A DNA stretch of 32,900 bases, from assembly GCA_964534175.1 (NCBI GenBank), contig CAZHNS010000026.1:1-32900 (forward strand), in the 5' to 3' direction. Shown here in pieces: positions 16,459 to 24,063 of this stretch (positions are counted from its first letter, which is position 1; every line of letters begins with the position of its first letter). Origin of the DNA: JAFGHJ01 sp964534175. GTDB taxonomy: Bacteria > Hydrothermota > UBA3072. Below the pieces are notes generated by a model. The model had not been told where the DNA came from. It saw only the letters and a list, made by a program, of their open reading frames with translations, and did no database searches. Both the position numbers and the translations under genes were made by a program.

Positions 16459-18001
16459 ATTTCTTTAAAATTTTTGCTACTGTTTCTTTTAAAACCCTGG
16501 AATTTTTATATCGGGATATAAGTTCGGCCGCTTTCTCGTTATTAATATTAGATAGAGCTTCGAGAGCCATTTTTTTTATATCGTATATTTTGCCTCTGAA
16601 GAGATGTTTTTTACTTAGTATTGTGCTGAAAATTTTTATTGTATCGTCGGTTTTAAGAGTAGAAAGTAATTGCAATAGTGCTTTAATTTCGTCTTCAGAA
16701 AGATTATAGAAACCGTTAGACATTATCTTGTCTCGGACAATTTCGAATTCTTCCGGAGTCCATATTGCTTTTAATTTTCCAAGTGAAATAATTCTAACAG
16801 AAGCATCAGGATGGTCCAGGTATGAAATCATTTCTTTTCTTGATAATAGAGAGAAAAGGACTTCTTTTATTTGAGGTAAATTCTTTTTTTTGAATTGTTC
16901 TTTTAAACAAGGAATAAAATATGGATCCTTTAGTTTTTTTATAATGAGTAATAGATTAGAAAAAGTCTTTCCCGTAGAATTAACAAGGCGAACTTCAAGT
17001 TCCTCATTGTGTTCGGAGAAAATATTTTTTAATAAAGATATTATTAAGTCTTTTAAAATAAAATCACTTGTAATTTCCAGTTCGTTTATTAATTCATCTG
17101 CAGTCGCAATCCCAACATATTCAAGTAGCTCTCCTGCCTCTTTTTTTGTTCTATTTGAATCAGACGAAGTTAATGCATGAATGTATAGTTGTATAGCAGC
17201 TTTGGAGTTTAAAATTTCTTTTATCTCATTTGTGATTTTGATGAATTCAGGTTTGTTTTCTTTTTGACTTTCAATTAGTCTTTTTGTTTGGTATAAAGCA
17301 GAAATGTTGCCGGTTTGAAGGAATTTTGGTATGGAATCTTTTAAAATCATATATATACTTTTTCTTTTTCTGTGATTTATTTCGTAAGAAAGAAGATCTT
17401 TTATGCTTTCAATTAGTAGATAAGAAGCGTGTTCTCTGTTTATTGAAACTTTTTGTTCATATTTGAGACCTATTCCCTTTTTATCTTTTTGTGGAGGATT
17501 CTTTTTCTTTACGGTAACCGGAAGTATGGTAACATCCTGACCGTTTATTCCTGAAGGGGGTTTAATATCGCTTTCATATTCATCAAGGCTCTTTGTTTTT
17601 TCTACAGCATGGTAGATTATGTGGGGGAATTTTGATGCCCACAGATCTTCTAATAGACCTATTTGAGAGGAGTATTCTTTGCTGGCAATTATTGTTACGA
17701 GCGCTTCAAGTTCTTCTTCGCTTATTCCTTCAAGGAATGTTAGCGATCGAACTCCGTTACGGTACAGGAAGAGGGGAATGGATGTGAGACTTTTGGGATC
17801 AGAATGTAATACTTTTGAATCGTTCATGATTTTATCTTCATTGATCATTAAAATTACCGGACCTATCTCTTCTTGAGCTTTTTGTAAACTAAGGTAAGAT
17901 TTTCCTATAAATTCCTTTGTTGTTTCAGATACCTTCTGGTATAATTTATGGTTCTTTATTGATTTGATAAAATTTGTAACGAAAAAGTTCAAATCTTTCA
18001 T
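16445..18001 (-). CDS. HEAT-like repeat protein paired with the HD-GYP protein
   Basis: 518 residues, with no named family that I recognise. The N-terminal 120 residues (KNHKLYQKVSE ... LMINEDKIMNDSKVL ... IPLFLYRNGVRSLTFLEGISEEELEALVTII) match in pattern the N-terminus of the HD-GYP protein downstream. The rest, about 180-518, is helical and contains HEAT-like pairs such as SLLSRKEMISYLDHPDASVRIISLGKLKAIW and MALEALSNINNEKAAELISRYKNS. There is no signal peptide or membrane helix, so it is likely cytoplasmic, perhaps a scaffold or adaptor for cyclic-dinucleotide signalling. No ribosome-binding site precedes the ATG; a promoter ends seven bases before it, so the mRNA is probably leaderless. 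Confidence 0.7.
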   Translation of the reverse strand: MKDLNFFVTNFIKSIKNHKLYQKVSETTKEFIGKSYLSLQKAQEEIGPVILMINEDKIMNDSKVLHSDPKSLTSIPLFLYRNGVRSLTFLEGISEEELEALVTIIASKEYSSQIGLLEDLWASKFPHIIYHAVEKTKSLDEYESDIKPPSGINGQDVTILPVTVKKKNPPQKDKKGIGLKYEQKVSINREHASYLLIESIKDLLSYEINHRKRKSIYMILKDSIPKFLQTGNISALYQTKRLIESQKENKPEFIKITNEIKEILNSKAAIQLYIHALTSSDSNRTKKEAGELLEYVGIATADELINELEITSDFILKDLIISLLKNIFSEHNEELEVRLVNSTGKTFSNLLLIIKKLKDPYFIPCLKEQFKKKNLPQIKEVLFSLLSRKEMISYLDHPDASVRIISLGKLKAIWTPEEFEIVRDKIMSNGFYNLSEDEIKALLQLLSTLKTDDTIKIFSTILSKKHLFRGKIYDIKKMALEALSNINNEKAAELISRYKNSRVLKETVAKILKKYETK

Positions 18002-18008
18002 AAACGTA

Positions 18009-18036
18009 ATTTTACTCTAACATAAGAAATTTTCAA
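18009..18036 (-). promoter_or_regulatory. Promoter giving a probably leaderless mRNA for the HEAT/HD-GYP operon
   Basis: Minus-strand TTGAAA (18031-18036), 16 bases, TAAAAT (18009-18014), then seven bases to the ATG at 18001. A transcript starting at the normal distance from the -10 box would begin at or next to the A of the ATG. Confidence 0.65.
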
Positions 18037-18101
18037 CCCCTTATAGTAAAAAACCAACCAAATAACCATCCCACTAACCAACTTATCCATATTTAATATA
18101 A

Positions 18102-18920
18102 TTACTTAATGATACGTATCGCTTCCGGGTTAGATGTAGTTATTTCGAGTCCATATTTTTTGTGGTCGATGAGTTTGCCTTTAATTTCTACTTCTCTGCT
18201 GTTTAGTTCTTCGAGATTAAATTGTTCTTCTTTTAGTTTTTCTAAGCCTTCTTTCCACAACACAAAGGTAAAGTCTTCTTTTTCTTTGCCGAAATCGATA
18301 AAAAGGTGTCCTGATCTTGAAACATTCCAGCTGGTAGGTTTTCCGTAAACAATTATCCATTTTCCAACATTATCTTTCAACTTTTCTAAATTATATGGGT
18401 TAATCTTTAAAGGTTCTTGTAGGATTTTCCCCCTGTTCCAAAGCTCCTTGAATTTATCTGAAAACTTACCGGTTATTTCTTTTGCGTCTTTTATTATTAA
18501 AAGATTTTCGTCGTTTAGTTTTTCGGCTGAGTGGGTCCAATTGTAAGAGCCCGTTATCAGAATCTTGTTGTCTATTATTGCAAATTTATTGTGCATTATA
18601 CCTTCGTATTTATCTCCGTATGTTCTATGAGTGTTGTCAAGCTTAACATTTACATTTCTTTCACTTAAAAAGTGATGTTTTGAGTATCCTATTTCTTCAG
18701 CGCTTTTACCGTCTAAAAGGACTCTAACATTTACACCTCGCCTCCGAGCTGAAACAAGGACGTTTGACAGTTCTCGGTCTGTTAGTATGTACATTGCTAT
18801 ATCTATTTCTTTTTCTGCGTGGGTGAGTTCCTTTAAAATTGCGGCTCGTGCTCCGCCATTTGGACTAAAAAAAACCTCAACAGATAAAGATATTATTAGT
18901 AATAACATTTTTATAAACAT
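18102..18920 (-). CDS. Secreted phospholipase-D-type nuclease with C-terminal OB-like domain
   Basis: 272 residues. Residues 1-16 look like a short signal peptide or anchor (MFIKMLLLIISLSVEVFF). The PLD domain (about 17-165) has one HKD motif, H110-K112-D117 (MHNKFAIIDNKILITGSYNWT), as in the single-motif Nuc-type endonucleases that work as dimers. About 183-265 is a beta-rich segment (GKWIIVYGKPTSWNVSRSGHLFIDFG ... REVEIKGKLIDHKKYGLEI) resembling an OB-fold nucleic-acid-binding domain. A role in degrading external DNA, or a lipase activity, is possible; nuclease is preferred because of the single motif and the OB-like tail. The ATG at 18920 and its GAGG site both lie in the right arm of a perfect hairpin. 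An ATG at 18908 is an alternative start but would drop the basic residue of the signal peptide. Confidence 0.8.
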   Translation of the reverse strand: MFIKMLLLIISLSVEVFFSPNGGARAAILKELTHAEKEIDIAMYILTDRELSNVLVSARRRGVNVRVLLDGKSAEEIGYSKHHFLSERNVNVKLDNTHRTYGDKYEGIMHNKFAIIDNKILITGSYNWTHSAEKLNDENLLIIKDAKEITGKFSDKFKELWNRGKILQEPLKINPYNLEKLKDNVGKWIIVYGKPTSWNVSRSGHLFIDFGKEKEDFTFVLWKEGLEKLKEEQFNLEELNSREVEIKGKLIDHKKYGLEITTSNPEAIRIIK

Positions 18921-18950
18921 CCCCCTCAGATTGCTTCGAGGGGGATGTTT
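18915..18950 (-). promoter_or_regulatory. Perfect hairpin over the nuclease ribosome site and start codon
   Basis: A 13-base perfect inverted repeat (18915-18927 and 18938-18950) surrounds a 10-base loop. In the minus-strand transcript the second arm reads GAGGGGGATGTTT, which includes the Shine-Dalgarno and the AUG of the nuclease gene, so the folded mRNA would hide both. The bases after the stem on the minus strand (ATAAAAATG) are not a U-run, which argues against a simple terminator for the gene upstream. Confidence 0.65.
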
Positions 18951-18972
18951 TTATTGGTCGAAGCAACCTTTT

Positions 18973-19317
18973 TTATCTGTAGAAGAGTCCTATAATTCCA
19001 ACGATTATTGCTGCTATTCCGACGGGTACTGTTATTATTGTCATAAGGTCGTCAATTTTCTTTTCAGTTTCTTTCTTCGTGGGAATGAGTTTCAGCAAGT
19101 CGAGTATTAATACTGAGCCTGCAGCAATACCTACTAATCCCTGCATAGTCCCGGCAGCACCGTGGGCCCCCCAGAAACCAATACTGGTAAGTATTACAAC
19201 TATACCGATTGGTATCTTTAGTCCGGAAAGGGCTTTTACCGAGTCTTTAAGTTTTTTGTTGACCTTTTTTATAAGGTCCATTGTTAGAATTAAACCGCCT
19301 AAAATTAAAAACTCCAT
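18973..19317 (-). CDS. Small membrane protein with three hydrophobic helices
   Basis: 114 residues, not recognised. A short hydrophobic start (MEFLILGGLILTMDLI) is followed by a basic segment (KKVNKKLKDSVKA) and helices at about 36-56 (IGIVVILTSIGFWGAHGAAG), 58-76 (QGLVGIAAGSVLILDLLKL) and 92-112 (TIITVPVGIAAIIVGIIGLF). The glycine- and alanine-rich helices with an internal resemblance between the IPIGIVVILTSIGF and VPVGIAAIIVGIIG segments suggest a duplicated unit. AAAGGAGG stands before the ATG. It follows gcvPB by 39 bases and precedes the nuclease by 52, so the three are probably cotranscribed. Confidence 0.65.
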   Translation of the reverse strand: MEFLILGGLILTMDLIKKVNKKLKDSVKALSGLKIPIGIVVILTSIGFWGAHGAAGTMQGLVGIAAGSVLILDLLKLIPTKKETEKKIDDLMTIITVPVGIAAIIVGIIGLFYR

Positions 19318-19356
19318 ACTATACCTCCTTTACGTTTTTGTAAGTTTATGAAATTT

Positions 19357-20787
19357 TTACCATTTAACATTTAATTCTTTATTCGCTTTCAACTCGTCGA
19401 GCCTTGCGACGGGAGTTGTGCTAGGACTACTTTTTAATAAGTAAGGATTTTCTTCTGCTTGTTTTGCTATTATTTCCATTGCGGATGTGAAGCCATCCAG
19501 AGATTCCTTTGATTCAGTTTCAGTCGGTTCTATCATCATAGCTTCCGCTACAATGAGTGGAAAGTAAATTGTCGGAGCGTGATACCCCATATCTAAAAGA
19601 GTTTTTGCTATGTCGAGTGCTCTCACTCCGTTTTTCTTAAATTTGGAAGCTGAGATAACAAATTCATGCATGCAGTTTTCTTTATAAGGTATATCATATC
19701 TTTCTTTAAGGTTTGAAAGTAAATAGTTCGAGTTAGTTATTGCCTGTTCCGAGGCACGCCGTAGGCCATCCGCTCCTAACATTCTAATATATGTATAAGC
19801 CTTTAATGCTACCTGGAAAGCCCCATAGAAGGTTGATACTTTTCCGATTGATTTTGTGAGGTTCCAGTTAAATTTATATTTTTTGCCATCGAATTCGACT
19901 GTAGGTACAGGTAAGAATTCCGAAAGATTCTTTTTTACTGCCACAGGTCCGCTGCCCGGTCCACCTCCGCCATGAGGAGTTGCAAAAGTTTTATGCAAAT
20001 TGAAATGCATTATATCCACGCCAAAATCGCACACTTTAGCTATTCCCATTAAGGCGTTGAGGTTAGCTCCATCCATGTAAAGGAGAGCGCCGCTTTTGTG
20101 CAGTATATTTGAAAGTTCTTTTATGTTGGACTCGAAAACCCCCAGGGTATTGGGATTGGTAATCATAAGAGCTGCCACATCTTCATCCATCGATTCTTCC
20201 AGGTTTTCTACGTCCAAAATCCCATCTTTATTGGATTTGATTTCTTTAATTTTAAAGTCCGCTCTTGTTGATGATGCGGGATTTGTACCATGTGCTGTGT
20301 CGGGAATTAGCACTGTTTTTCTGTTTTCTTTTTTTGAATTAAAATAAGCTCTGATGATTAAAAGCCCGGTCAATTCGCCATGAGAACCGGCCTGGGGTTG
20401 AAGAGTTATTGCATCCATTCCGGAAATCTCTTTTAAAAATTCTCCGAGTTCGAACATTATTCTAAGGGCACCCTGCATTTCACTTTCAGGAATTTGGGGG
20501 TGTAGTCCTTGGAATTCATTAAAACTTGCTATATCTTCGGATACTTTTGGATTGTATTTCATTGTGCAGGAGCCGAGAGGATACATCCCCTTATCCACAT
20601 GATAATTCATTTCAGATAACTTTGTAAAATGTTTTATTACTTCTCTTTCTGATATAGGAGAGAACTGCATCGGATTTTTTCTTATCTGGGAAGTCTTAAA
20701 AAAATTATGCAGAGGTTTTTCTTTGATATCAAGCGCGGGAGTGTAATTATTTTCAATTGAACTTTTATAGTCACAAAGTAATTTCAT
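19357..20787 (-). CDS. gcvPB: Glycine dehydrogenase (decarboxylating), subunit 2
   Basis: 476 residues, the length of the P2 subunit of two-subunit P-proteins, which with P1 releases CO2 from glycine and passes the aminomethyl group to lipoyl GcvH. The PLP lysine is K266 in HFNLHKTFATPHGGGGPGSGP. Other family marks are YPLGSCTMKYNP near 69-80, LQPQAGSHGELTGL near 129, IPDTAHGTNPAS near 161, NPNTLGVFE near 211 and EPTETESKESLD near the end. No gcvPA, gcvT or gcvH flanks it, which is unusual because P1 and P2 genes are normally adjacent. There is no ribosome-binding site; a promoter placed six bases upstream predicts a transcript that starts at the ATG itself. Confidence 0.95.
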   Translation of the reverse strand: MKLLCDYKSSIENNYTPALDIKEKPLHNFFKTSQIRKNPMQFSPISEREVIKHFTKLSEMNYHVDKGMYPLGSCTMKYNPKVSEDIASFNEFQGLHPQIPESEMQGALRIMFELGEFLKEISGMDAITLQPQAGSHGELTGLLIIRAYFNSKKENRKTVLIPDTAHGTNPASSTRADFKIKEIKSNKDGILDVENLEESMDEDVAALMITNPNTLGVFESNIKELSNILHKSGALLYMDGANLNALMGIAKVCDFGVDIMHFNLHKTFATPHGGGGPGSGPVAVKKNLSEFLPVPTVEFDGKKYKFNWNLTKSIGKVSTFYGAFQVALKAYTYIRMLGADGLRRASEQAITNSNYLLSNLKERYDIPYKENCMHEFVISASKFKKNGVRALDIAKTLLDMGYHAPTIYFPLIVAEAMMIEPTETESKESLDGFTSAMEIIAKQAEENPYLLKSSPSTTPVARLDELKANKELNVKW

Positions 20788-20793
20788 GTTTAT

Positions 20794-20822
20794 ATATTAT
20801 TATGATGAATTGTTTTTGTCAA
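20794..20822 (-). promoter_or_regulatory. Promoter giving a probably leaderless gcvPB mRNA
   Basis: Minus-strand TTGACA (20817-20822), exactly 17 bases, TAATAT (20794-20799), then six bases to the ATG at 20787. A start seven bases below the -10 box coincides with the A of the ATG. Confidence 0.75.
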
Positions 20823-20883
20823 CCAGTCGGATTAGATGAATTTTCATATAAAAGGTAACTCAATTAATTTACTCAGTGATTAT

Positions 20884-21034
20884 CGTTAAGAGGTACCGTT
20901 CTAAAAAACCGAAATCAATTTCCCCGGCAGAGGAAATTGTTTCTTGTCTCTCGACTTCGCTCCTTTTTACTTCGTAAAAAGTCCATGCCCGCTCAGTCTG
21001 CGAGGCATTTTTTATGAACGGTACCTCTTCACTC
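20884..21034. repeat. Element of about 150 bases bounded by inverted repeats, with internal hairpins
   Basis: AAGAGGTACCGTTC (20888-20901) is repeated exactly inverted as GAACGGTACCTCTT (21016-21029); with one bulge and a few mismatches the pairing extends over about 22-24 bases on each side. Inside are two smaller stems: AATTTCC...GGAAATT (about 20917-20938) and CTTTTTAC-TTC-GTAAAAAG (about 20960-20983). This is the layout of a miniature transposable element or of a structured RNA. A frame at 20944-21201 crosses it but shows no protein character. Confidence 0.6.
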
Positions 21035-21212
21035 TTTTATACTCGCGAACAATTCGTGCTATTCGTTTAATTTGTTGTTCCTTGTTTTGTTGGTTTGTCA
21101 GCTTGCGGGTTAGAAAGACTTTGGACTCTGGACATTGGACTTTGGACTATCTTCTTTCTCTGTGTTCTCTGTGGCTCAGTGTGATAATAATTTTGGGATA
21201 GGGGGTGGTGGC
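21035..21212. repeat. Spacer with short tandem and dispersed words
   Basis: There is no gene here. Four 7-base units of the form GGACNNT occupy 21123-21150, matching single units near 3278 and 5770. CTCTGTGTTCTCTGTGG at 21163-21180 relates to the words at 13517-13560. GAATAGCAC and ACAAGGAACAA words near 21053-21090 (as the reverse complement) recur at 24146-24166 in the other orientation. The last bases lead into the promoter of the penicillin-binding protein gene. Confidence 0.55.
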
Positions 21213-21240
21213 TTGACTTTAGGATAAAGGGGATTAATAT
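21213..21240 (+). promoter_or_regulatory. Promoter giving a probably leaderless mRNA for the PBP1A operon
   Basis: TTGACT (21213-21218), 16 bases, TAATAT (21235-21240); TATAAT at 21238-21243 is an overlapping choice with a 19-base spacer. The first ATG is at 21247 and a second at 21250, so either choice starts the mRNA at an ATG. No Shine-Dalgarno is present. Confidence 0.65.
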
Positions 21241-21246
21241 AATCCC

Positions 21247-23421
21247 ATGATGGACTTAAACGAAATGATGTCCGGGGATGAAGAATATCCTATAAAAGAG
21301 GAACGTACTATTCCCAGGAAAAATTTCCGGGATAAAATACGTTCTTTGAAGAAACATCTTCCTTTACGAAAACGTAGATTTGTTATATTAAATATACTAT
21401 TCTTTTTAGTCGGTTCAGTCATTGGTATGAATTTTGCTATATTGAGCAGTTTGCCCGATGTTGATTCTCTGGCGAACTATGAACCAAAACTCTCGACAGG
21501 TATTTACGATATTAACGATAAACTTATTCTGGAAGTATTCGAACATAGAAGGATTCAGATAGTTCTTGATTCTATTCCTGAATATATACCAGCAGCGGTT
21601 GTTTCCCTTGAAGATAAGAGATTTTATGACCATTTCGGTATAGATTTAAAAAGATTGACAAAAGTTATTTGGGTAAATATGATCAGAAAAATAAGTGGAA
21701 GGAAGTGGGGGCAGGGTGCCAGTACAATTACTCAACAGCTTTCGAGAAATATATTTCTAACTTTGAAAAAAACTCTTCTGCGAAAAGTGGAGGAAATATA
21801 CCTTTCTCTTTTGATTGAGAGGAGGTATACAAAAAAAGAAATACTCGAGATGTATTTAAATGAAATTTACTGGGGTTATGGTAATCATGGTGTCGGTGCC
21901 GCTTCTCGGTACTATTTTGGGAAGGTTCCGGATAGTTTATCTGTTTCTGAAGCAGCGGCTCTTGTGGGTTTGATCCGTTCCCCCGGATATTATTCTCCTT
22001 ACAATAGTTACGAGCGATTTATTAATAGACGTAATCTCGCTTTAAATGAAATGTTTAAAGAAGGAGAGATTTCAAAAGCTCTGCTTGATTCTGCTGTTGC
22101 GGAATCTCTTCATGTTGTTGATCGCTCAGAAAAGGAAATTACAGGGCCTTATTTTATAAATGAAGTTAAAAGACGGATGGAAGAGCTTTTTGGCAGGGCT
22201 TATATAACCTGGGGGGGCTATAAAGTTTATACAACTATGGATCAAGATATGCAGATGATCGCAGATAGTATTATGGAATGGGGCCTCAGGAGAGTTGAAT
22301 TATACTGGCATCTCAAAAAGAAAGAAGAAATTCCTGATTCCTTAATTCATTATGCAAATATCCCGTACATTCAGGGAGCGATGGTTGTTATGGATCCGGC
22401 AACCGGTTATGTTCTTTCGCTGATTGGAGGTAGAGATTACAAACATAGTTTGTTTAATAGAGCTGTCCAGTCAAGAAGACAGGCTGGTTCGGCTTTCAAA
22501 CCCTTTCTTTATACTGCAGCTATCGACAATGGTTTCCTACCTTCGGATTTCGTCTTCGATCTTCCGATGATTAAAGAATTAGGAGGAGAAGTATATGCTC
22601 CTAAAAATTATGATGAAACTTTTATGGGCAAGATATCCTTGAGACAAGCTTTGAAGATGTCCAGGAATGTTGCTTCTTTAAATCTATGTCAGGAGGTTGG
22701 ACCTTTTTCTGTTGTTGAGTATGCTTATCAAATGGGAATAGAAAGCGAACTTCAACCTGTTCTTTCGGTTGCCCTTGGTTCATCAGGAGTATCGCTCCTG
22801 GAAATGGTAAGGGCTTATTCTACAATTGCAAACCTTGGAGAGAAGGTTACACCTATATTTATAAGGAAGGTCGTCGATAGATATGGTAATACAGTATATG
22901 AAAATAGAATTGTCAAACAGAGAGTTCTCTCGGAACCTACTGCTTATATAGTTTTAGATATGCTGAAGAGTGTTTTTGACCCTGGGGGTACCGCTTATTA
23001 CGCAAGAAGAACTGGGTTCCAAAAGCCCGCGGCCGGTAAAACAGGTACTACAGATGATTTTAAAAATGCCTGGTTTATCGGATTTGTTAAAGAATTGAAT
23101 GTCGGAGTATGGGTAGGGTTTGATTACCCGAAGACTATTGGAAAAGGTGCAAGTGGTGGGGCGCTGGCTCTGCCTATATGGACTGAATTTATGAAAACAG
23201 TTTGCGACACCACTATGGATTATGAATTTACTGTACCCGAGGATATAGAATTCAGGTATATTTGTTCCGAAAGTGGAGATCTTGCTACTTCAAGATGTCC
23301 TAATATTACTAAGGGAATATTTAGAAAGGGAAACATTCCCAAGCGTCAATGTGAACTTCATGGTAAAGAAAAGCACACTGTTGAGAAACCAATTGAGATG
23401 TTCGATGATTTTGATTTTTAG
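21247..23421 (+). CDS. mrcA: Class A penicillin-binding protein (bifunctional transglycosylase/transpeptidase)
   Basis: 724 residues. A cytoplasmic tail with basic residues (about 20-45) precedes one membrane helix at about 46-66. The GT51 glycosyltransferase domain follows, with catalytic E122 in SLEDKRFYDHFG, then GASTITQQLSRN at 158-169 and NEIYWGYGNHGVGAASRYYFGK near 205-226. The transpeptidase domain has SAFK with S415 and K418, SRN at 472-474 and KTGT at 598-601, all three active-site motifs. It polymerises and cross-links peptidoglycan on the outer face of the inner membrane. A short C-terminal tail has three cysteines (ICSES, SRCPN, RQCELH), a pattern I cannot assign. The start at 21247 or 21250 lacks a ribosome-binding site. 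The OmpA-domain gene follows after nine bases. Confidence 0.95.
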   Translation: MMDLNEMMSGDEEYPIKEERTIPRKNFRDKIRSLKKHLPLRKRRFVILNILFFLVGSVIGMNFAILSSLPDVDSLANYEPKLSTGIYDINDKLILEVFEHRRIQIVLDSIPEYIPAAVVSLEDKRFYDHFGIDLKRLTKVIWVNMIRKISGRKWGQGASTITQQLSRNIFLTLKKTLLRKVEEIYLSLLIERRYTKKEILEMYLNEIYWGYGNHGVGAASRYYFGKVPDSLSVSEAAALVGLIRSPGYYSPYNSYERFINRRNLALNEMFKEGEISKALLDSAVAESLHVVDRSEKEITGPYFINEVKRRMEELFGRAYITWGGYKVYTTMDQDMQMIADSIMEWGLRRVELYWHLKKKEEIPDSLIHYANIPYIQGAMVVMDPATGYVLSLIGGRDYKHSLFNRAVQSRRQAGSAFKPFLYTAAIDNGFLPSDFVFDLPMIKELGGEVYAPKNYDETFMGKISLRQALKMSRNVASLNLCQEVGPFSVVEYAYQMGIESELQPVLSVALGSSGVSLLEMVRAYSTIANLGEKVTPIFIRKVVDRYGNTVYENRIVKQRVLSEPTAYIVLDMLKSVFDPGGTAYYARRTGFQKPAAGKTGTTDDFKNAWFIGFVKELNVGVWVGFDYPKTIGKGASGGALALPIWTEFMKTVCDTTMDYEFTVPEDIEFRYICSESGDLATSRCPNITKGIFRKGNIPKRQCELHGKEKHTVEKPIEMFDDFDF

Positions 23422-23430
23422 GAGGATTTT

Positions 23431-24063
23431 ATGAAAAGAGATATTTTTTACTTTTCTTTTATTTTATTTTTATTGTTGTTATTTGGTTTTTTTTATGTGA
23501 GAAAACACGCTCCACTTTATGATGAGCTAAATGAATATAAAGAAGAAAATAAGACTCTTGTTTCTATAGTTAACGATTTAAAGGAAAATATGGAAAGTAT
23601 CGATACCCTCAGTGAAGAAGAAAAAACCGGTTATTTAGTTCAGGATATAAAAGACATGGTTGAGGGAATAGAGGTGGAACTAGAAAGAGAAGAAATTTCA
23701 ATTACTCTGCCCTGTAAGAAAATGTTTCCTCCAGGTTCGGTGGAATTGAGCGAGGAAGGCCAGGAGACTTTACTCAGGATTGCTAATGTGTTGAAAGAAA
23801 TGCCTGAAAGGGATATTCGAATTGAAGGGCATACCGATAATGTCGGAATATCCGGCAGTTTAAAGAAAGAATATCCTACCAATTGGGATCTGTCCTCAAA
23901 GAGAGCTGTTAATGTCGTTAAATTTTTAATATCAAAGATGGATATTGAGCCTTCCCGGTTGGCTGCCGTGGCTTTTGGAGAGTATAACCCTATTGCGGAT
24001 AATGATACTGAAGAGGGAAGAAATAAGAATCGTAGAATTGTAATTGATGTTTTACCGGAATAA
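23431..24063 (+). CDS. Membrane-anchored OmpA-domain peptidoglycan-binding protein
   Basis: 210 residues. An N-terminal membrane helix (about 5-25, FYFSFILFLLLLFGFFYV) with no signal cleavage site is followed by a coiled coil (about 30-65, YDELNEYKEENKTLVSIVNDLKENM) and an OmpA/MotB-type domain (about 90-210) with FPPGSVELSEEGQETLLRIA, the peptidoglycan-binding IRIEGHTDNVGI, WDLSSKRAVNVVKFL, FGEYNPIADNDTEEGRNKNRRIVI. The anchor makes it more like MotB than like OmpA, but no motA or flagellar gene is near. Lying nine bases after the cell-wall synthase with its own GGAGG, it may hold or position that enzyme on the wall. Confidence 0.88.
   Translation: MKRDIFYFSFILFLLLLFGFFYVRKHAPLYDELNEYKEENKTLVSIVNDLKENMESIDTLSEEEKTGYLVQDIKDMVEGIEVELEREEISITLPCKKMFPPGSVELSEEGQETLLRIANVLKEMPERDIRIEGHTDNVGISGSLKKEYPTNWDLSSKRAVNVVKFLISKMDIEPSRLAAVAFGEYNPIADNDTEEGRNKNRRIVIDVLPE

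Noticed and set aside
18915..18950. Hairpin as an intrinsic terminator
   Set aside because: On the minus strand, where the genes are, it lacks a U-run. On the plus strand it has a short T-run but no gene upstream to terminate.
20944..21201. Plus-strand 85-codon frame in the spacer upstream of the PBP gene
   Set aside because: It crosses the inverted-repeat element and the short tandem words; its residues simply translate the repeats (for example LDSGHWTLDY) and no ribosome site precedes it.
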